NCBI RefSeq assembly: GCF_040372805.1
Contig: NZ_BAABWJ010000004.1
Location: forward strand, 62,001 to 126,000
Length of the DNA: 64,000 bases
From: Pseudoteredinibacter isoporae_A
Lineage (GTDB): Bacteria; Pseudomonadota; Gammaproteobacteria; Pseudomonadales; Cellvibrionaceae
Direction of reading: 5' to 3'
Numbering within the stretch: position 1 is the first letter of the stretch; the number at the start of each line of letters is the position of its first letter. The position numbers were made by a program, and so were the translations under genes. Shown one piece after another: positions 44,429 to 53,639 of the stretch. A model generated the notes under the pieces. The model was not told where the DNA came from. It made no database searches and saw only the letters and a list, made by a program, of their open reading frames with translations.

Positions 44429-45481
44429 CTAATTCACAGTATTGCCCTGCTTGCGATCCATATTGATGAGTTGTAACTGCTGTTCGTAAGCAGCGGCAAA
44501 ATCTTCAATAAACTGGTCATTAACAGAACTGCGCTGCGCGCCAACCATCTGTTTATAATATTCTTTATACAGATCCCAAGGCTTTTGTTTGCCAGAAAAT
44601 AAGCCTTTGGAACTCCCCATTTGGGCGAATTCACTTTCCAATTGATCTGGATGAAAGCGCATCATCATTTGTTGCGAAGCCTGCATCATTGCAGCCATCA
44701 TTGCAACCTGATGATCAGCGATATCCTGAAAAGCTTCTTTAATACTGTTCGCCGGGGCCATATAACCTTCCCCGGATTTTGCAAACATGGTTTCCAAGGC
44801 TTCATCAGCCGATACAGAAAACTTTAAAGCGTTGTTATTAGCGGGTTGAATTTGTGTCATTTCCATATGGAGCTGGCTTTTCATATTCCTACGATTGGCC
44901 AATATCACCATAACGCCTTCTACACAGCGTTTAACCACATCACAAATCTCATCGGAAATGCCCGTGAGCTGCTCATCGCTCATTCCTTCAAGACCCAGCT
45001 GCAATGCTAATTGGACTGGGTCGCCGCTGGAATTACAATCCCTTACCTGAGGGGGGTGCCCCGAAGACTGAGCCACAGCACCAGCCATGACAGGGGCTGG
45101 GGAACTTTCATTAGCGATACTAACAACGTTCGATTGAACTTGAGAATTACTTGGCTGAGCGCTCAAGGTGACTTTGAGGAGGTATTCGCCAGCTCCCAGC
45201 ATTTCTCCATTATTGATCACGTGGCGACGCCCTACTCCCAAGGAAGTAGGAGAACCATCAATAAACAGACCATTTGCGGATTGATCGATAACAGTGAACT
45301 GTCCGTTCTCATAGGTAATGACGGCGTGATTCGATGAGACGTAGCGCTGGGGATCGACGAGCACAATATCGTTACTGGCACCGCGACCAAAGCGACAGCC
45401 GGACGCCCAAAAGCGAAAGGACTTGCCTAGCATATGCTCCGCCCCATGGGGGGCTTTTTGAACGGTTAGCGTCAACTCCAT
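44429..45481 (-). CDS. FHA protein with type VI secretion TagH-like C-terminal domain
   Basis: From the ATG at 45481 (350 residues) the protein starts MELTLTVQKAP, typical of TagH/Fha proteins, with AGG 7 bases upstream; the frame extends to a TTG at 45529, which is less likely. The FHA domain (about 5-105) has CRFGRG, SSNHAVI and SANGLFIDG. The C-terminal 180 residues match the T6SS FHA C-terminal domain (SKGLFSGKQKPWDLYKEYYKQM, DQFIEDFAAAYEQQL). In type VI systems such proteins bind autophosphorylated PpkA and trigger assembly. There is no type VI structural gene nearby; the next gene is a kinase and then a two-partner secretion pair. First gene of that operon. Confidence 0.88.
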   Translation of the reverse strand: MELTLTVQKAPHGAEHMLGKSFRFWASGCRFGRGASNDIVLVDPQRYVSSNHAVITYENGQFTVIDQSANGLFIDGSPTSLGVGRRHVINNGEMLGAGEYLLKVTLSAQPSNSQVQSNVVSIANESSPAPVMAGAVAQSSGHPPQVRDCNSSGDPVQLALQLGLEGMSDEQLTGISDEICDVVKRCVEGVMVILANRRNMKSQLHMEMTQIQPANNNALKFSVSADEALETMFAKSGEGYMAPANSIKEAFQDIADHQVAMMAAMMQASQQMMMRFHPDQLESEFAQMGSSKGLFSGKQKPWDLYKEYYKQMVGAQRSSVNDQFIEDFAAAYEQQLQLINMDRKQGNTVN

Positions 45482-45905
45482 AGCTGGCCTCATCGTGAAT
45501 GACATAGGTCGTCTGAGTTTACGACCCAATTCCTGAACCTAATTGTTGTCAACCTTAACAATTATATCCTTAGGGATGCAACTTAAAGTAAATTCTTACT
45601 ATTACACCCTCTTAAGTATGGCACATTGGCGCCGTAAACATAGCATAAGGCACTGTGACAGGGAAAATTGAGGGATTTAGGCGCCAAACTACTGCGTCTC
45701 ATTAGCATTATGAGACATTTGCACGTCAGAGTAGACAAAGCTGTCGCTTAAAACTACACCAATCTTTTCTTGCCTCGCCAACTCTGGCAATGTCAACAGA
45801 GCTTTGACTACAAACTATCCTGGATGATATGCAATGCTATGGTCAATGCATCGCTCCAGCTAGGCAAAATAAAGAGTAAAAACGAGCTACCCTAAGGAGC
45901 CACCT
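45482..45905. other. Divergent promoter region between the FHA/TPS operon and gdhA
   Basis: The 424-base gap holds no gene. It must contain the promoters of two divergent units. The only clear element is a dyad at 45696-45716. AGGAG stands 4-5 bases before the gdhA start. Confidence 0.45.
45696..45716. promoter_or_regulatory. Dyad GTCTCAT-N7-ATGAGAC, candidate operator
   Basis: A perfect 7-bp inverted repeat with a 7-base spacer (period of about 14 bases, suited to a dimeric repressor) lies mid-way between the divergent operon and gdhA. The regulator is unknown. Confidence 0.4.
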
Positions 45906-47273
45906 ATGACGCAACACTCTAGTGCCGTTCAAAGTGAGATTGATGATTTTATGCAAGGCCTGGTGCGCCGCAATCCAGGCGAATCCGATTTCCATCAGGC
46001 GGTGCATGAAGTCGCCGAAACCATTATTCCCTACATCCAAGACAAACCGATCTACCGAGAAGCTCGAATTCTGGAGCGTATGACAGAACCCGACCGTATC
46101 GTCGCCTTCCGCGTGTGCTGGGAAGATGATGAAGGCAATGTGCGAGTCAATCGCGGTTATCGCGTGCAATGTAACAATGCCATTGGCCCCTACAAAGGCG
46201 GGTTGCGCTTCCATCATGACGTTACTCTGTCCACCCTGAAGTTCCTGGCTTTTGAGCAAACGTTCAAAAACAGCCTGACCGGCCTGCCCATGGGTGGCGG
46301 TAAGGGCGGTTCCGATTTTAACCCGAAGGGTAAGTCAGACCGCGAGGTCATGCGTTTCTGTCAGGCCTTCATGACCCAACTATTCCGCCACATCGGGGCC
46401 GACACCGACGTTCCCGCTGGTGACATTGGTGTGGGTGCGCGTGAAATCGGCTATATGTTCGGGCAGCACAAACGCCTGACCAATGAATTCACCGGCATTC
46501 TTACGGGTAAAGGCCTTGAATACGGCGGCAGCTTGGTTCGAACTGAAGCCACCGGCTTTGGCGCTGTCTACATGTTGGAAGACATGTTGAAAGTACGCAA
46601 TCTGAGCATCGAAGGAAAAACCGCCGTCGTTTCCGGTTCAGGCAATGTTGCCAGCTACGCGACCAAAAAGCTGATCGAGCTTGGAGCTAAGGTCGTTACT
46701 ATGTCGGACTCCTCTGGCTTTATTCACGATCCTGATGGCATTGATGAAGATAAGTTGGAATACGTTCTGAACCTGAAAAATGTGAAACGCGGTCGCATCT
46801 CTGAATATGTTCAGGAATACCCGAACGCCAGCTTCCATGAAGGCCAGCGCCCATGGCAGGTTCCCTGTGATCTGGCCTTCCCTTGTGCCACTCAAAATGA
46901 ATTGCACGAAGAGGATGCATTGGTTCTCGTTAAGAACGGCTGTATCGCCGTATCTGAAGGCGCCAATATGCCAACCACTGCCGATGGAGTTACCGTTTTC
47001 CAGAAGGCACGCATCATGTACGCTCCAAGTAAAGCGGCCAATGCGGGCGGTGTTGCGGTTTCCGGCCTTGAGATGAGCCAGAACTCGGCGCGCATCTCCT
47101 GGGATGAAACCAATCTGAATCGCCAATTGCGCAATATTATGCAAACGATTCACGACAACTGTTCTGAATTTGGTCGAAATAGCGAAGACGATTACATCGA
47201 TTACGTGCGGGGAGCCAATATTGCCGGCTTCAACAAAGTTGCTAATGCGATGATCGCCTATGGCGTCATTTAA
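45906..47273 (+). CDS. gdhA: NADP-type glutamate dehydrogenase
   Basis: The 455-residue length is that of the hexameric bacterial enzyme. The substrate loop PMGGGKGGSDFNPKGKSD contains the catalytic lysine, preceded by GPYKGGLRFH. A Rossmann domain with VSGSGNVASYA follows. The enzyme makes glutamate from 2-oxoglutarate and ammonium in the cytoplasm. AGGAG precedes the ATG. It seems to be a single-gene unit with a hairpin downstream. The preference for NADP is inferred from the overall similarity to the E. coli type, not from a specific residue. Confidence 0.95.
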   Translation: MTQHSSAVQSEIDDFMQGLVRRNPGESDFHQAVHEVAETIIPYIQDKPIYREARILERMTEPDRIVAFRVCWEDDEGNVRVNRGYRVQCNNAIGPYKGGLRFHHDVTLSTLKFLAFEQTFKNSLTGLPMGGGKGGSDFNPKGKSDREVMRFCQAFMTQLFRHIGADTDVPAGDIGVGAREIGYMFGQHKRLTNEFTGILTGKGLEYGGSLVRTEATGFGAVYMLEDMLKVRNLSIEGKTAVVSGSGNVASYATKKLIELGAKVVTMSDSSGFIHDPDGIDEDKLEYVLNLKNVKRGRISEYVQEYPNASFHEGQRPWQVPCDLAFPCATQNELHEEDALVLVKNGCIAVSEGANMPTTADGVTVFQKARIMYAPSKAANAGGVAVSGLEMSQNSARISWDETNLNRQLRNIMQTIHDNCSEFGRNSEDDYIDYVRGANIAGFNKVANAMIAYGVI

Positions 47274-47306
47274 ACCCTGAACAAAACTTAATCACTCAGG
47301 TGATTT

Positions 47307-47336
47307 CCGGGCCGTGGCTGGAAACAGCGCGGCCCG
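47307..47336 (+). terminator. GC-rich hairpin after gdhA
   Basis: GGGCCG pairs with CGGCCC, and inside it GCTG pairs with CAGC around a GAAA tetraloop. No T run follows, so it may stabilise the gdhA mRNA 3' end or act with Rho. Confidence 0.45.
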
Positions 47337-47560
47337 ACACCCCTTCCCAGATTTCTTCAATCCGTTTTTCGGTTACCGAGTTTTCGTTTCTGTTGGCCAG
47401 CAAGCCCTCGCCAAAAATAGCCATGCTTACGAGCGGTAATCTCAGGTAATATTATGATACGCTAGCAGCTATTACACTGGTAAACCCTTGATTGACAAAG
47501 ACAGTTTACAATCAAGTTCACATTCCTAAGCCTCGAATTAGCATAAAAGCAAGAAACGGC

Positions 47561-48379
47561 ATGGCAGCAATTCGCTCATTATTTTATCGACTCTACGCCA
47601 AGCTCCCCTTGGGGACCAACCGGCGCGCAATGATCGAGTGGATGAGCGTTTGCCTTGCCGTGGTTAGCTTAGGTCTGAGTGTTTTACATTGGCAGCAACA
47701 GGAAGCCTCTCCGCCCAAAGAAGCCGTTCTCGCGGCCAAAGCCACACTCAGCCACCCCTCAACTGAAACAGCCCCCACAAAGGCTGCCGCCAGCGATCAA
47801 AAAGCCGAAACCATTTTAGATAAACAGGCACAAGCCTGGCAGGATTTAGAAGATGTCGAACTGGTCGGCTTGATTCGCAGCAATGGCAAGCAATCGTTTG
47901 CGATTATTCGCTGGCACGACGAGCAACTGGTATTGGCACAAAACGATACTCTGCCCGAACAGCGTCATATCGCCATCAAGGGGATTCATGCGGACAGCAT
48001 CACGCTGGAAGGCCCCTGGGGTGAAAAACAATTGGGGTTGAATGGCCGAGAAATTGCCGACCAAGTAAACGATCAGGTTATAAAACTGCCCCAGTTGCGC
48101 CATATTATTTTACGGGAACCTAATTCCATCTCAGACCATATCCAGGCCCAGGCCAACTATGAAAACGGTGAACTTAAAAGCTTGAGCTTGGTGCCCAGTA
48201 AATCAACAGCACTTTTTAAACAAGCGGGATTGCAACACGGTGATCAACTCACACACGTTAACAACATTCCCATTGCCAATTTGGGACTGAGCTCGGTCCC
48301 TGACTTGTTGAGGCGGGGAAAGATGGAATTACAACTCAAGCGAGACGGTTCCGACCGTCAACTGACACTGGTTTTTTAA
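47561..48379 (+). CDS. gspC: Type II secretion inner-membrane protein GspC
   Basis: The protein has 272 residues from the ATG at 47561; the frame is open back to a TTG at 47492, which would add 23 unremarkable residues. One N-terminal membrane helix (about 25-42) is followed by a Gln/Ala-rich linker, then the HR (homology region) domain (about 90-165; VELVGLIRSNGKQSFAII) that contacts the secretin. The C-terminus is a PDZ-like domain (LFKQAGLQHGDQLTHVNNIPI). GspC joins the inner-membrane platform to GspD. It is the first gene of the operon, 53 bases before gspD. Confidence 0.88.
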   Translation: MAAIRSLFYRLYAKLPLGTNRRAMIEWMSVCLAVVSLGLSVLHWQQQEASPPKEAVLAAKATLSHPSTETAPTKAAASDQKAETILDKQAQAWQDLEDVELVGLIRSNGKQSFAIIRWHDEQLVLAQNDTLPEQRHIAIKGIHADSITLEGPWGEKQLGLNGREIADQVNDQVIKLPQLRHIILREPNSISDHIQAQANYENGELKSLSLVPSKSTALFKQAGLQHGDQLTHVNNIPIANLGLSSVPDLLRRGKMELQLKRDGSDRQLTLVF

Positions 48380-48432
48380 GTGCGTTAATACATTTTCAAC
48401 GCAGCAGAGAAACACCGAAATTGGAAATAACA

Positions 48433-50373
48433 ATGATAAAAAATGGCCAGTCACACCTCAGATCATCACTCGGCTTGTTGCTAGGCCTGACATTATTGAT
48501 CGGCGGTCACATGTCCTTTGCTAAAGACCCGGACAGCGAGCGTTTTGAATTCACCATGAACGATGTTGAGATGCGAGAGTTCATTACTTCAGTCGGAAAA
48601 ATTACCGGACGAACCATCGTTATCGACCCCAGGGTCAAAGGCAAAGTGAACATCAACAGTCGCAAGTCTCTGAGCGCCAATGAGGTGTATGAAATTTTTC
48701 TCAGCCAACTCCAGGCACATGGCTATATGGCTGTTTTGCAAGGCGACAATATATTAAAAGTGGTTCTGGCACCCCAGGCAAAACTCGAAGGCGGATTGGT
48801 ATCGACCGGTGAAGACACCGAGGCCAGCGATGCCATCATCACACGAGTAATTCATCTTGAAAATGTCGCAGCAAAAAGCCTTCTGAATACACTACGTCCA
48901 TTGGTAGACGGTCGTATTGGTGTCATCAATGCCTATGAACCTAGCAACACCCTGATCATCACCGACCGCTCAGCCAATATTCAACGCCTGCTCAAGATTG
49001 CCCGAAATGTCGACAGCCAAGGCCAGCAAGACCTCGAAGCCATCCCATTGAAAAACAGCTCTGCGGCAAGTATGGCGCAATTGCTCAGCGCATTGCTCAA
49101 AGCCAATGGCGATCAAAAAACCAGTAACAATGTTGCCATTGCCTATGACCAGAACAGCAACAGCGTGTTGTTGCGTGGCCCGAGTCGAGAACGGCTTCGT
49201 TTGAGGAAGATTCTTCAGGAACTGGATAAAGGCAACGCACAGCAACAACGTCACCAAGTGGTTTACTTGCAGTACGCTAACGCGAAAAATCTGCAAAAGA
49301 TTTTGCTTGGAATTGAACAACCCAAACAAGGCATTGCTGGCAAACAAGAAGCCTCCAACGATAAAGCCCTGAACGTTGAGATTGACGAAGAGATTAACGC
49401 GTTGATTTTAACTGGCACCCAACAGGCCGTTGCGGATGCCAAAGCACTGATCGAACAACTCGACATCCGCCGCGCTCAAGTTCTGATAGAAGCCATCATC
49501 GTTGAGTTGTCAGATACCCTCGCTAAGGAACTGGGAGTGCAATGGCTGCTTGGAAAAGACGGGCAAATTGGCGGAGGTCTAACCAGCACCGTCGGCAGCT
49601 TGAACGCCGCCGCCCTCGCCGGTGCATTGGCAACCAATAACGACACAGCTCTGAATAATGCCTTGTCACAGGCAAACGGTCTCAATTTGGCAGGCGGTCG
49701 TTTGCGCACAAATGGTCTCAGTTTTGCTGTATTGATCAATGCCCTGGCGGAAAATAAGGACTCCAACATTCTGTCCACGCCCAGTTTACTGGTCACCGAT
49801 AACGAAGATGCTGCGATTCTGGTCGGCCAGGAAGTACCGTTCATTACCGGCTCCACCACCGGCAGCAACAACAGCAACCCCTTTCAAACCATCAACCGCA
49901 AAGAAGTCGGTATCAAACTGGAAGTGAAACCTCAAATCAATGAAGGCAATGCGATTCAGTTAAAGATCAAACAGGAAGTTTCTTCCCTCACCGGCTTGCA
50001 GGCTTCTGATCTTATTACCAACAAACGTACACTGAACACCACCGTGCTAGCAGAAGACGGGGAAACCATTGTGCTGGGTGGTTTGATGGATGAGCGCGTT
50101 CAGCTGGTGAATTCCAAGGTTCCGATTCTGGGCGATATCCCCCTGCTCGGCCGAGTTTTTCGCAGCGACAACAGTGAGAAAACCAAACGCAATTTGATGG
50201 TCTTCCTGCGCCCAACCATTATCCGAGATCAGCAACTGCTCAACAACATCAGCCAACGCAAGTACCGCTACATTCGCGCGGAACAGCTGCTTAAGCAGGA
50301 AACAGGCATTCCCCTGCTGGACAATGAAATTATTCCCGTGTTGCCCGTGTTTGATCAAAGCCCAACAGAGTGA
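48433..50373 (+). CDS. gspD: Type II secretion outer-membrane secretin GspD
   Basis: The protein has 646 residues from the ATG at 48433 (GGAA 8 bases upstream; a TTG at 48421 is possible). A signal peptide ends near SFAK. N0-N3 ring-forming domains follow (FEFTMNDVEMREFITSVG; RVIHLENVAAKSLLNTLRPL; IPLKNSSAASMAQLLSALL; VYLQYANAKNLQKIL). The secretin core has VPFITGS, INEGNAIQLKIKQEVSS, TVLAEDGETIVLGGL and VPILGDIPLLGRVFR. It builds the multimeric outer-membrane gate for folded exoproteins. The gene overlaps gspE by one base (TGATG). Confidence 0.96.
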   Translation: MIKNGQSHLRSSLGLLLGLTLLIGGHMSFAKDPDSERFEFTMNDVEMREFITSVGKITGRTIVIDPRVKGKVNINSRKSLSANEVYEIFLSQLQAHGYMAVLQGDNILKVVLAPQAKLEGGLVSTGEDTEASDAIITRVIHLENVAAKSLLNTLRPLVDGRIGVINAYEPSNTLIITDRSANIQRLLKIARNVDSQGQQDLEAIPLKNSSAASMAQLLSALLKANGDQKTSNNVAIAYDQNSNSVLLRGPSRERLRLRKILQELDKGNAQQQRHQVVYLQYANAKNLQKILLGIEQPKQGIAGKQEASNDKALNVEIDEEINALILTGTQQAVADAKALIEQLDIRRAQVLIEAIIVELSDTLAKELGVQWLLGKDGQIGGGLTSTVGSLNAAALAGALATNNDTALNNALSQANGLNLAGGRLRTNGLSFAVLINALAENKDSNILSTPSLLVTDNEDAAILVGQEVPFITGSTTGSNNSNPFQTINRKEVGIKLEVKPQINEGNAIQLKIKQEVSSLTGLQASDLITNKRTLNTTVLAEDGETIVLGGLMDERVQLVNSKVPILGDIPLLGRVFRSDNSEKTKRNLMVFLRPTIIRDQQLLNNISQRKYRYIRAEQLLKQETGIPLLDNEIIPVLPVFDQSPTE

Positions 50374-51857
50374 TGGGTAGCGAGTCGATAATGGATAAAT
50401 TGAGTTTTGAGTACGCCAATCGTGAAGGGGTTTTTATCAGCCACAGTGATTCGAGCAATAGCCGGGTCATCATGCGCGACAATGTCTCATTGGATGCCCT
50501 ACTCGAAATTCAACGACGATTTCCTCACGGACTTGAACTGCAACGTGTATCCGATCAGGATTTTCAGCAAAAGCTACAGAATTTTTATCAGGCGCAAAGC
50601 GAAGGCTTTGATGAAACCCTGTTTGATGGTGAACCGCTGTGGCAAGACGACGATATCGAACTGCTCGCAGACGGCGATGAAGCTCCCATTATTAAACTCT
50701 TCAATCGCATGCTCAGCCAGGCCATTCGCCGCAAAGCCTCTGACATTCATGTCGAGCCATTTCGCGGCCAATTGTCTATTCGTTTTCGCATCGACGGCGT
50801 CCTGCAGGAAATTCAAACACTGAGCGGTGAGCTGGCGCCGCGCTTGTGCTCGCGTATTAAAGTCCTGGCCAAACTGGACATTGCCGAGCAACGCCTTCCA
50901 CAAGACGGTCGCATGACCGTCAATCTCGCAGGCAAGCCTATCGACCTGCGTATTTCAACCATTCCTGCCAATCATGGCGAACGTTTGGTATTGCGCATTT
51001 TAGATAAGAGCCAACAACAATTGAGCATTGCCCAACTGGGAATGCCAGAGCAGCTGCTAAAAGCGTTCAAATCGTCGATTCGTCAAAGCAATGGCTTGAT
51101 CCTGGTCACCGGCCCAACAGGCGCTGGAAAAACCAGCACTTTATACGCAGCTTTGCAGGATATTCACAGCAGTGAAAAAAACATTCTCACGGTTGAAGAC
51201 CCCATCGAATATGAGCTAGCCGGCATCGGACAGGTTCCGGTCAATCCGGCAATTGATATGGGCTTTGCCAAAGCCTTGCGTGCCATTCTCAGACAGGATC
51301 CAGACGTGTTAATGGTCGGCGAAATTCGCGATCCGGAAACCGCCAGCATTGCCGTACAGGCCAGTCTCACTGGTCATCTCGTCATGAGCACCCTGCACAC
51401 AAATAATGCTCACGAAGCCGTGAATCGTTTACTGGATTTGGAACAGGAATCATTTTTGTTGGCCAGCGCCATCAAAGCCATTCTAGCCCAGAGATTACTG
51501 CGCAGGCTGTGCAGTGAATGCCGTGTAGAGAGCAGCATCAGCCCGGAACAAGCTCAGCAACTGGGCCACCGCACCCTTGCGGGTCAAAGAATTTATGAAG
51601 CATCCCACTGCAAAGCCTGTGATGAAACCGGTTATAGCGGTCGAGTAGCGGTGTTTGAATTGATTATTTTGGACAAAAATAACCAGGCCAGGCTTCACAA
51701 GCTTCAACACAATAGCGGTGATGACGCTGCGCAAGATAATCCATTCAGCTCGGTTCAAAACAGCAGTTTGCACAGTCACTGCATTGATCGATTGTTAGCC
51801 GGAGACACTTCCTATGAGGAAATACTTCGTGTGCACAATCTTAAAGACGGCGAATAG
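50373..51857 (+). CDS. gspE: Type II secretion ATPase GspE
   Basis: The protein has about 494 residues. The ATG at 50373 overlaps the gspD stop; a GTG just before it and an ATG at 50391 are alternatives. Motifs are Walker A GPTGAGKTS, the Asp box (NILTVEDPIEYEL), Walker B region LMVGEIRDPETA and a His box (HLVMSTLHTNNA). A zinc-binding segment has CSEC and CKAC pairs. The hexameric cytoplasmic ATPase drives pseudopilus assembly through GspL and GspF. The length is normal for the family. Confidence 0.96.
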   Translation: MGSESIMDKLSFEYANREGVFISHSDSSNSRVIMRDNVSLDALLEIQRRFPHGLELQRVSDQDFQQKLQNFYQAQSEGFDETLFDGEPLWQDDDIELLADGDEAPIIKLFNRMLSQAIRRKASDIHVEPFRGQLSIRFRIDGVLQEIQTLSGELAPRLCSRIKVLAKLDIAEQRLPQDGRMTVNLAGKPIDLRISTIPANHGERLVLRILDKSQQQLSIAQLGMPEQLLKAFKSSIRQSNGLILVTGPTGAGKTSTLYAALQDIHSSEKNILTVEDPIEYELAGIGQVPVNPAIDMGFAKALRAILRQDPDVLMVGEIRDPETASIAVQASLTGHLVMSTLHTNNAHEAVNRLLDLEQESFLLASAIKAILAQRLLRRLCSECRVESSISPEQAQQLGHRTLAGQRIYEASHCKACDETGYSGRVAVFELIILDKNNQARLHKLQHNSGDDAAQDNPFSSVQNSSLHSHCIDRLLAGDTSYEEILRVHNLKDGE

Positions 51858-51862
51858 TCGCC

Positions 51863-53065
51863 ATGAGCACCTTTTCTTATCGAGCTATCAATACTCAGGG
51901 GAAGATCCAGCAGGGGGAAATCTCTGCAGACGACGAAAGTCGAGCCCAAGACCTGTTAAAAGATCAAGGGCTGACGATCATCAGTATCGAATCGGGTCGG
52001 AGAAAACCCTTTTCCCCAAATTTATTTCAGGCGAGGAGTCAACAGCTTAGACCCAAAGAAACCCTTCTCTTTACCCGACAGATGCAGAGCTTTTGTGATG
52101 CCGACATTCCAGTTAAACAAGCGATTCAGGCGATCATCAAACACAGCACCGTAGAAAATTTAAAAGCATGCTGTCAATCCATTTCACAAGGGCTGGACGA
52201 AGGACACAGCCTAAGTCACGCATTGTCACTCTGCGGTGGTGGATTTGATGATCTGTATCTTGCCCAAATCAAGGCCGGCGAGAAATCGGGAAAACTGAGC
52301 GAAGTTCTTGAATCACTCGCTCAACATCTCGAAGAACAGCAATCCCAAAATCATAAAATACGAATGGCCAGCCTATACCCCACCATTTTATGCGCTGTCG
52401 CTTTGTTTATCATCACCCTGCTGCTCAGTACCGTTTTGCCCAAATTGATACAGCAATTGCAGGGGCAAGAAGACCTACCGCTTCTTACGAACATCATGAT
52501 CACACTCAGTGAATGGATTCGAGAATACGGCTTCTACGTTTTGCTGCTTATGCTTGCCATTGCCTTGGTAAAACATTTTTTCTATCCTCATTCCCGTTGG
52601 CGCCTGGCCATAGCTGAACACATTCCGGCCTTGAGAAAATTGATGCAACTCAGAGACGCCAGTCGCTATCTCGCGACCCTTAGCGTTCTGTATAAAGCTG
52701 GCATTCCCCTGGCCGAAGCAGCGAAGTCTTCCGCAGAAGTCATTCGTGGAAAAAAACTTCGCACCCTGTTAGCCCAAGCCGAAGAACAGCTTCAAGCTGG
52801 CAAACGCCTAAGCGAACTGTTGCAGCAAAGTCAGTTATTCAGCCCCAACAGTCTTTTATTAATCAGCAATGGTGAGCACAATGGCCGCCTTGCCGATATG
52901 CTGGATAAAGCAGCCCGGGAGGAAAGGTCTGAATTAAATCAGGGCATCGATCTTTCACTCGCCGTACTTGAGCCTTTACTGATCACCGTGGTCGGAGGCT
53001 TTGTATTTATTATTGTGCTGGCGATATTACTGCCACTGATGCAAATCAACAGCTTGGTTGCCTAA
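51863..53065 (+). CDS. gspF: Type II secretion inner-membrane platform protein GspF
   Basis: The protein has 400 residues. It has two repeated T2SSF domains, each with a cytoplasmic helical bundle followed by membrane helices (about 170-195 and 215-235, and 368-392). Conserved segments are LLFTRQMQSFCDADIPVKQAI, LAQIKAGEKSGKL and LLLISNGEHNGRL. It is the polytopic core of the inner-membrane platform. It lies 5 bases after gspE and 3 bases before the next gene. In most operons gspG follows here, but in this one it does not. Confidence 0.95.
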   Translation: MSTFSYRAINTQGKIQQGEISADDESRAQDLLKDQGLTIISIESGRRKPFSPNLFQARSQQLRPKETLLFTRQMQSFCDADIPVKQAIQAIIKHSTVENLKACCQSISQGLDEGHSLSHALSLCGGGFDDLYLAQIKAGEKSGKLSEVLESLAQHLEEQQSQNHKIRMASLYPTILCAVALFIITLLLSTVLPKLIQQLQGQEDLPLLTNIMITLSEWIREYGFYVLLLMLAIALVKHFFYPHSRWRLAIAEHIPALRKLMQLRDASRYLATLSVLYKAGIPLAEAAKSSAEVIRGKKLRTLLAQAEEQLQAGKRLSELLQQSQLFSPNSLLLISNGEHNGRLADMLDKAAREERSELNQGIDLSLAVLEPLLITVVGGFVFIIVLAILLPLMQINSLVA

Positions 53066-53068
53066 CGC

Positions 53069-53638
53069 ATGAATTGTGCCATCGTCCGTAACAGACTCAA
53101 ACGGCCCCTGGGCATGAGTTTGCTGGAAATGATGCTCGTGCTGACCATCCTCGCTATGGCCAGCAGTCTCGTTATTTACCGCTACTCGCCCAACACTTCG
53201 CAACAACAATGGTTGCAGCTGGAAAAACTGCTGCAAAGCAGTCGCGATCAATCCTTTTATCGACAAACCCGTATCCGCTTATCGTGTACCCAAAGCGGCA
53301 TTCAACAACAACGTTCCTCCAGATCAGGCATCAGAGTAATTCCTGGACAGGGGCACAATCATGAACAGTGGCAAGATACTGAACAGAGACTCCAATTGAC
53401 GTCCACTGTTTGTCTTTACGAGGCTCAGGAAAGTCGCTGCATCCCCTGCCCAGGTTCTGAATCTCAGAGCAAGATTGCTTCCAGCGATTTCAATATTACT
53501 TTCAGTGACGGTTTGGCCGACGACAGTGTCTTACTGACTGATGCCAAAAATGATGAGGAAGGATTTACCGCTCAAACGGGTGACGGCCTGAAGGTTTATG
53601 CCCACGGACATATCGAAGCATTGGGGGCGAACGAATAA
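53069..53638 (+). CDS. gspH: Type II secretion minor pseudopilin GspH
   Basis: This 189-residue protein has a prepilin peptidase site LG/MSLLEMMLVLTIL with Glu at position 5 of the mature protein and a hydrophobic helix. The C-terminal domain is a variable globular part with three Cys. It is too long and too diverged for the major pseudopilin GspG, which has about 140 residues and a very conserved VVILGILAALVVP-like helix. The position before gspI supports GspH. It is a minor component near the pseudopilus tip. Confidence 0.8.
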   Translation: MNCAIVRNRLKRPLGMSLLEMMLVLTILAMASSLVIYRYSPNTSQQQWLQLEKLLQSSRDQSFYRQTRIRLSCTQSGIQQQRSSRSGIRVIPGQGHNHEQWQDTEQRLQLTSTVCLYEAQESRCIPCPGSESQSKIASSDFNITFSDGLADDSVLLTDAKNDEEGFTAQTGDGLKVYAHGHIEALGANE

Positions 53639-53639
53639 G

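Noticed and set aside
44429..45481. Evidence of a type VI secretion system in this window
   Set aside because: Only the FHA, kinase and phosphatase control genes are present; no structural or effector gene was found among the neighbours.
53069..53638. Assignment of the first pseudopilin as GspG
   Set aside because: It is too long and lacks the highly conserved GspG helix and C-terminal calcium-binding region; GspH fits better.
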